Assembly (NCBI RefSeq): GCF_020531905.1
Contig: NZ_JAJAWG010000013.1
Coordinates: 1-64,000, forward strand
Direction: 5' to 3'
DNA from: Deefgea salmonis
GTDB taxonomy: Bacteria > Pseudomonadota > Gammaproteobacteria > Burkholderiales > Chitinibacteraceae
DNA: 64,000 nucleotides
Position numbers and translations under genes: made by a program
Part shown: positions 62,440 to 64,000 of the stretch, piece by piece
Layout: each line of letters starts with the position of its first letter
Position numbering within the stretch: position 1 is the stretch's first letter
Notes under the pieces: generated by a model
What the model saw: only the letters and a program-made list of their open reading frames with translations
What the model was told of the DNA's origin: nothing
The model's database searches: none

Positions 62440-63615
62440 TTAATTAAACGTATTTATTGTATTTGTTACTGGATAGGTGATTGAGAAAACCACATTCAAG
62501 AATTTTTGTAGTTCGGCAACAGGCGAATTCGACACATACAATAAATCTTTACTTTCAATCGGGAAGCTTTGCGCGGCAAAAAAGCTGGCTGGATCGGTGA
62601 GATCCAATCGATAAATCACCGGAATTTTGCCATTGGCAGTGGCGTATGTTGGCTTGGTTTGCCATTCCAATGCATTTTGATTTTCAAACCGGAAAATAAA
62701 CACCCCAGCAGCATGTGAGCGTGAATCTTGTAATCCACCGACTCGGCCTAATGCTTGCGCCAGCGTAATGCCTTGACCTTCAAAATTAATTTCGTCATTT
62801 TTGCCGGTTGCGCCGAGCACAGTAAAACTAAATGGCTGGAATAATGCAGTCACCACATCGCCCGGCTGCAGCGTAATATTTTGCCTTGGATCGCGAATAA
62901 CTTGCTCCAAAGGCATGCTTTGCACCTGAACGCCGCGCGTTAATTGCACTACGGTTTTATTAATGGCTTGTTTTGTACCACCAGCAGCGGCCAGTGCATC
63001 AAGCAGTAATTCACCGCGTGGTGTGAGCGGCATTCGAACACTGCCATTTACATCACCAATTACAGTGGCGTATGAAGTGGTATTGCGAGTTAACCTCACA
63101 TTCACTTGCGCTTGGTTGGCTTTGCCTTTTAGGCGTTGGGTAATTTCTTGCTCTAATTCATTCAGCGGCTTGCCAATAACATTGATTTTACCGGCAAAGG
63201 GTACGGTGATAATGCCGTTAGTATCTATTGTTTGTTCGGGCAAAATCACAATTCGGCTATTGCCTGATGTATTCGAGTTGCTGGTGATTGCGCTGAATAA
63301 AATTGCCGGCGGCGCTTCCCATACCGAAATCTCTATTGCATCACCTGCTGCTAAACGTTTTTGTTTTAAGGCTTCAGTGCCAAATTGTTTTCTAAAATCA
63401 GCATCTTGTTTTTGAGATAATAAATCATTGGCGATTTTTTGATTAATATCAACGACTTGAATCCCTCTGCTTTCTGGATTTACATTCGCTTGACTGGTGA
63501 TTGCCGATGTACTGGGGCCCGAAGTGGGTATATTTGAGCAGGCGCTTAGCAATACAGCGAGGGATGAAACAAGTAATTTTGCTGGATATAATTTAGTTAT
63601 TTTTCTTTTTAGCAT
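62440..63615 (-). CDS. ctrA: Capsule outer-membrane export lipoprotein (CtrA/BexD type)
   Basis: 391 residues, the length of CtrA/BexD rather than KpsD (about 560). The signal peptide ends at lipobox 'LLSAC'. The poly-export domain starts at 'LAAGDAIEISVWEAPPAI' and SLBB-type repeats follow. It forms the outer-membrane exit for the KpsMTE exporter. It is the second OPX protein in the window and is only distantly like the one at 6851-7837. It diverges from manC. Confidence 0.92.
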   Translation of the reverse strand: MLKRKITKLYPAKLLVSSLAVLLSACSNIPTSGPSTSAITSQANVNPESRGIQVVDINQKIANDLLSQKQDADFRKQFGTEALKQKRLAAGDAIEISVWEAPPAILFSAITSNSNTSGNSRIVILPEQTIDTNGIITVPFAGKINVIGKPLNELEQEITQRLKGKANQAQVNVRLTRNTTSYATVIGDVNGSVRMPLTPRGELLLDALAAAGGTKQAINKTVVQLTRGVQVQSMPLEQVIRDPRQNITLQPGDVVTALFQPFSFTVLGATGKNDEINFEGQGITLAQALGRVGGLQDSRSHAAGVFIFRFENQNALEWQTKPTYATANGKIPVIYRLDLTDPASFFAAQSFPIESKDLLYVSNSPVAELQKFLNVVFSITYPVTNTINTFN

Positions 63616-63952
63616 TTTCAGATTCTATTCAAATTTAGATCAACTTCAATCGTATCAATCATACTACACGATCGCTATATGCTGCATATTGATTACCATC
63701 AGCTTTAAACCGCCAAGAAGCTAGCTATTGTTTATTTATTCTAAATCACTTCATAATGATTTTCTTGTATGCGTGTATTTATAATATGCCACCTTATTTT
63801 TGCTAATTATTATACAATACTATTTACAAAGGTTGTCATAAATTAAAAAGCCATCAAATTTACATACATCAATAAAGATAGTTTTCTAATTTAAATCAAC
63901 ACCTTACACTACCAAACAAAACGCCTTATCATTAAATTTATGGAATAAAATA
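63616..63952. promoter_or_regulatory. Divergent AT-rich region between ctrA-like gene and manC
   Basis: 337 AT-rich bases should contain promoters for both capsule directions. A TATAAT at 63780-63785 (+) and TTGTCA at 63833-63838 (+) are seen, but neither has a well-spaced partner. No ops/JUMPstart element (GGCGGTAG) was found. Confidence 0.4.
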
Positions 63953-64000
63953 ATGACCCTTATTCCTGTCATACTTTGTGGCGGCAGTGGTTCCCGTCTT
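63953..64000 (+). CDS. manC: Mannose-1-phosphate guanylyltransferase, 5' end only
   Basis: The first 16 codons read 'TLIPVILCGGSGSRL' after the Met, the exact N-terminal signature of ManC/CpsB (GDP-mannose pyrophosphorylase). GGA lies about nine bases before the ATG. The gene runs off the right edge. GDP-mannose would be another precursor for the capsule. Confidence 0.85.
   Translation, partial: MTLIPVILCGGSGSRL

Noticed and set aside
63616-63952. ops/JUMPstart element upstream of the capsule genes
   Set aside because: I looked for GGCGGTAG and its complement in the divergent region and found none.
1-64000. CRISPR arrays, tRNA or rRNA genes, complete IS or prophage
   Set aside because: Reading both strands, I saw no regularly spaced direct repeats, no tRNA-like cloverleaf runs, no rRNA signatures and no intact transposase or integrase.

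Overview
The window reads as chromosomal DNA of a betaproteobacterium. A Neisseriales relative (Chitinibacteraceae or Chromobacteriaceae type) is my best guess. This rests on overall codon and protein flavour, a Ctr/Kps-style capsule exporter, and one repeat with the neisserial dRS3 layout (ATTCCC-N8-GGGAAT); the genus is not proven. I saw no rRNA, tRNA, CRISPR array, intact insertion sequence or phage.

Region A (about 75-16444) is a polysaccharide and signalling block. On the + strand it has a receiver-domain remnant, an Hpt protein, a STAS anti-sigma-antagonist-like protein, a sugar-phosphate nucleotidyltransferase, a Wzc-like chain-length protein with a degenerate ATP site, a GT25 glycosyltransferase, a Wzx-like flippase and a Wza-like export lipoprotein. 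An H-NOX gas sensor, a HNOBA-PAS-PP2C-HATPase switch protein and an OmpR-type regulator follow. Facing it on the - strand is a tight operon of three glycosyltransferases, two hexapeptide acyltransferases and a PilZ (c-di-GMP) protein. The block looks like an exopolysaccharide system under nitric-oxide, partner-switching and c-di-GMP control. No Wzy polymerase or initiating transferase is visible.

Region B (16445-28572) is mixed. It has a gene-free stretch with a possible IS21 relic, a histidine-acid-phosphatase lipoprotein and a solute-binding protein. It then has an anaerobic cysteine-use module: a YheO/DauR-type regulator, L-cysteine desulfidase and RidA, with a divergent transporter whose upstream region carries a perfect FNR box. 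A cadmium/zinc/lead efflux ATPase with its divergent MerR regulator closes the region; the ATPase promoter has the 19-bp spacer typical of MerR control.

Region C (29255-64000) is a large ABC-transporter-dependent capsule locus. On the + strand are a one-module polyketide synthase without a thioesterase, an alpha-oxoamine synthase and an E2-type acyltransferase. The - strand carries an LtaS/MdoB-like membrane transferase, a short-chain dehydrogenase, KpsS and one KpsC-type module. Beyond these lie several large glycosyltransferases, an acetyltransferase, a sulfotransferase with a long coiled coil, the dTDP-rhamnose genes, KpsT-KpsM-KpsE, APS kinase and a CtrA-type outer-membrane export lipoprotein. 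The first codons of manC run off the right edge. From memory, this order resembles the Burkholderia pseudomallei wcb capsule locus. Together the genes suggest a rhamnose-containing, probably sulfated capsule, with a dedicated lipid made by the polyketide synthase and alpha-oxoamine synthase, a sphingoid-base-like route. Base composition drops clearly between about 44.7 and 55 kb, where the glycosyltransferases and sulfotransferase look recently acquired.
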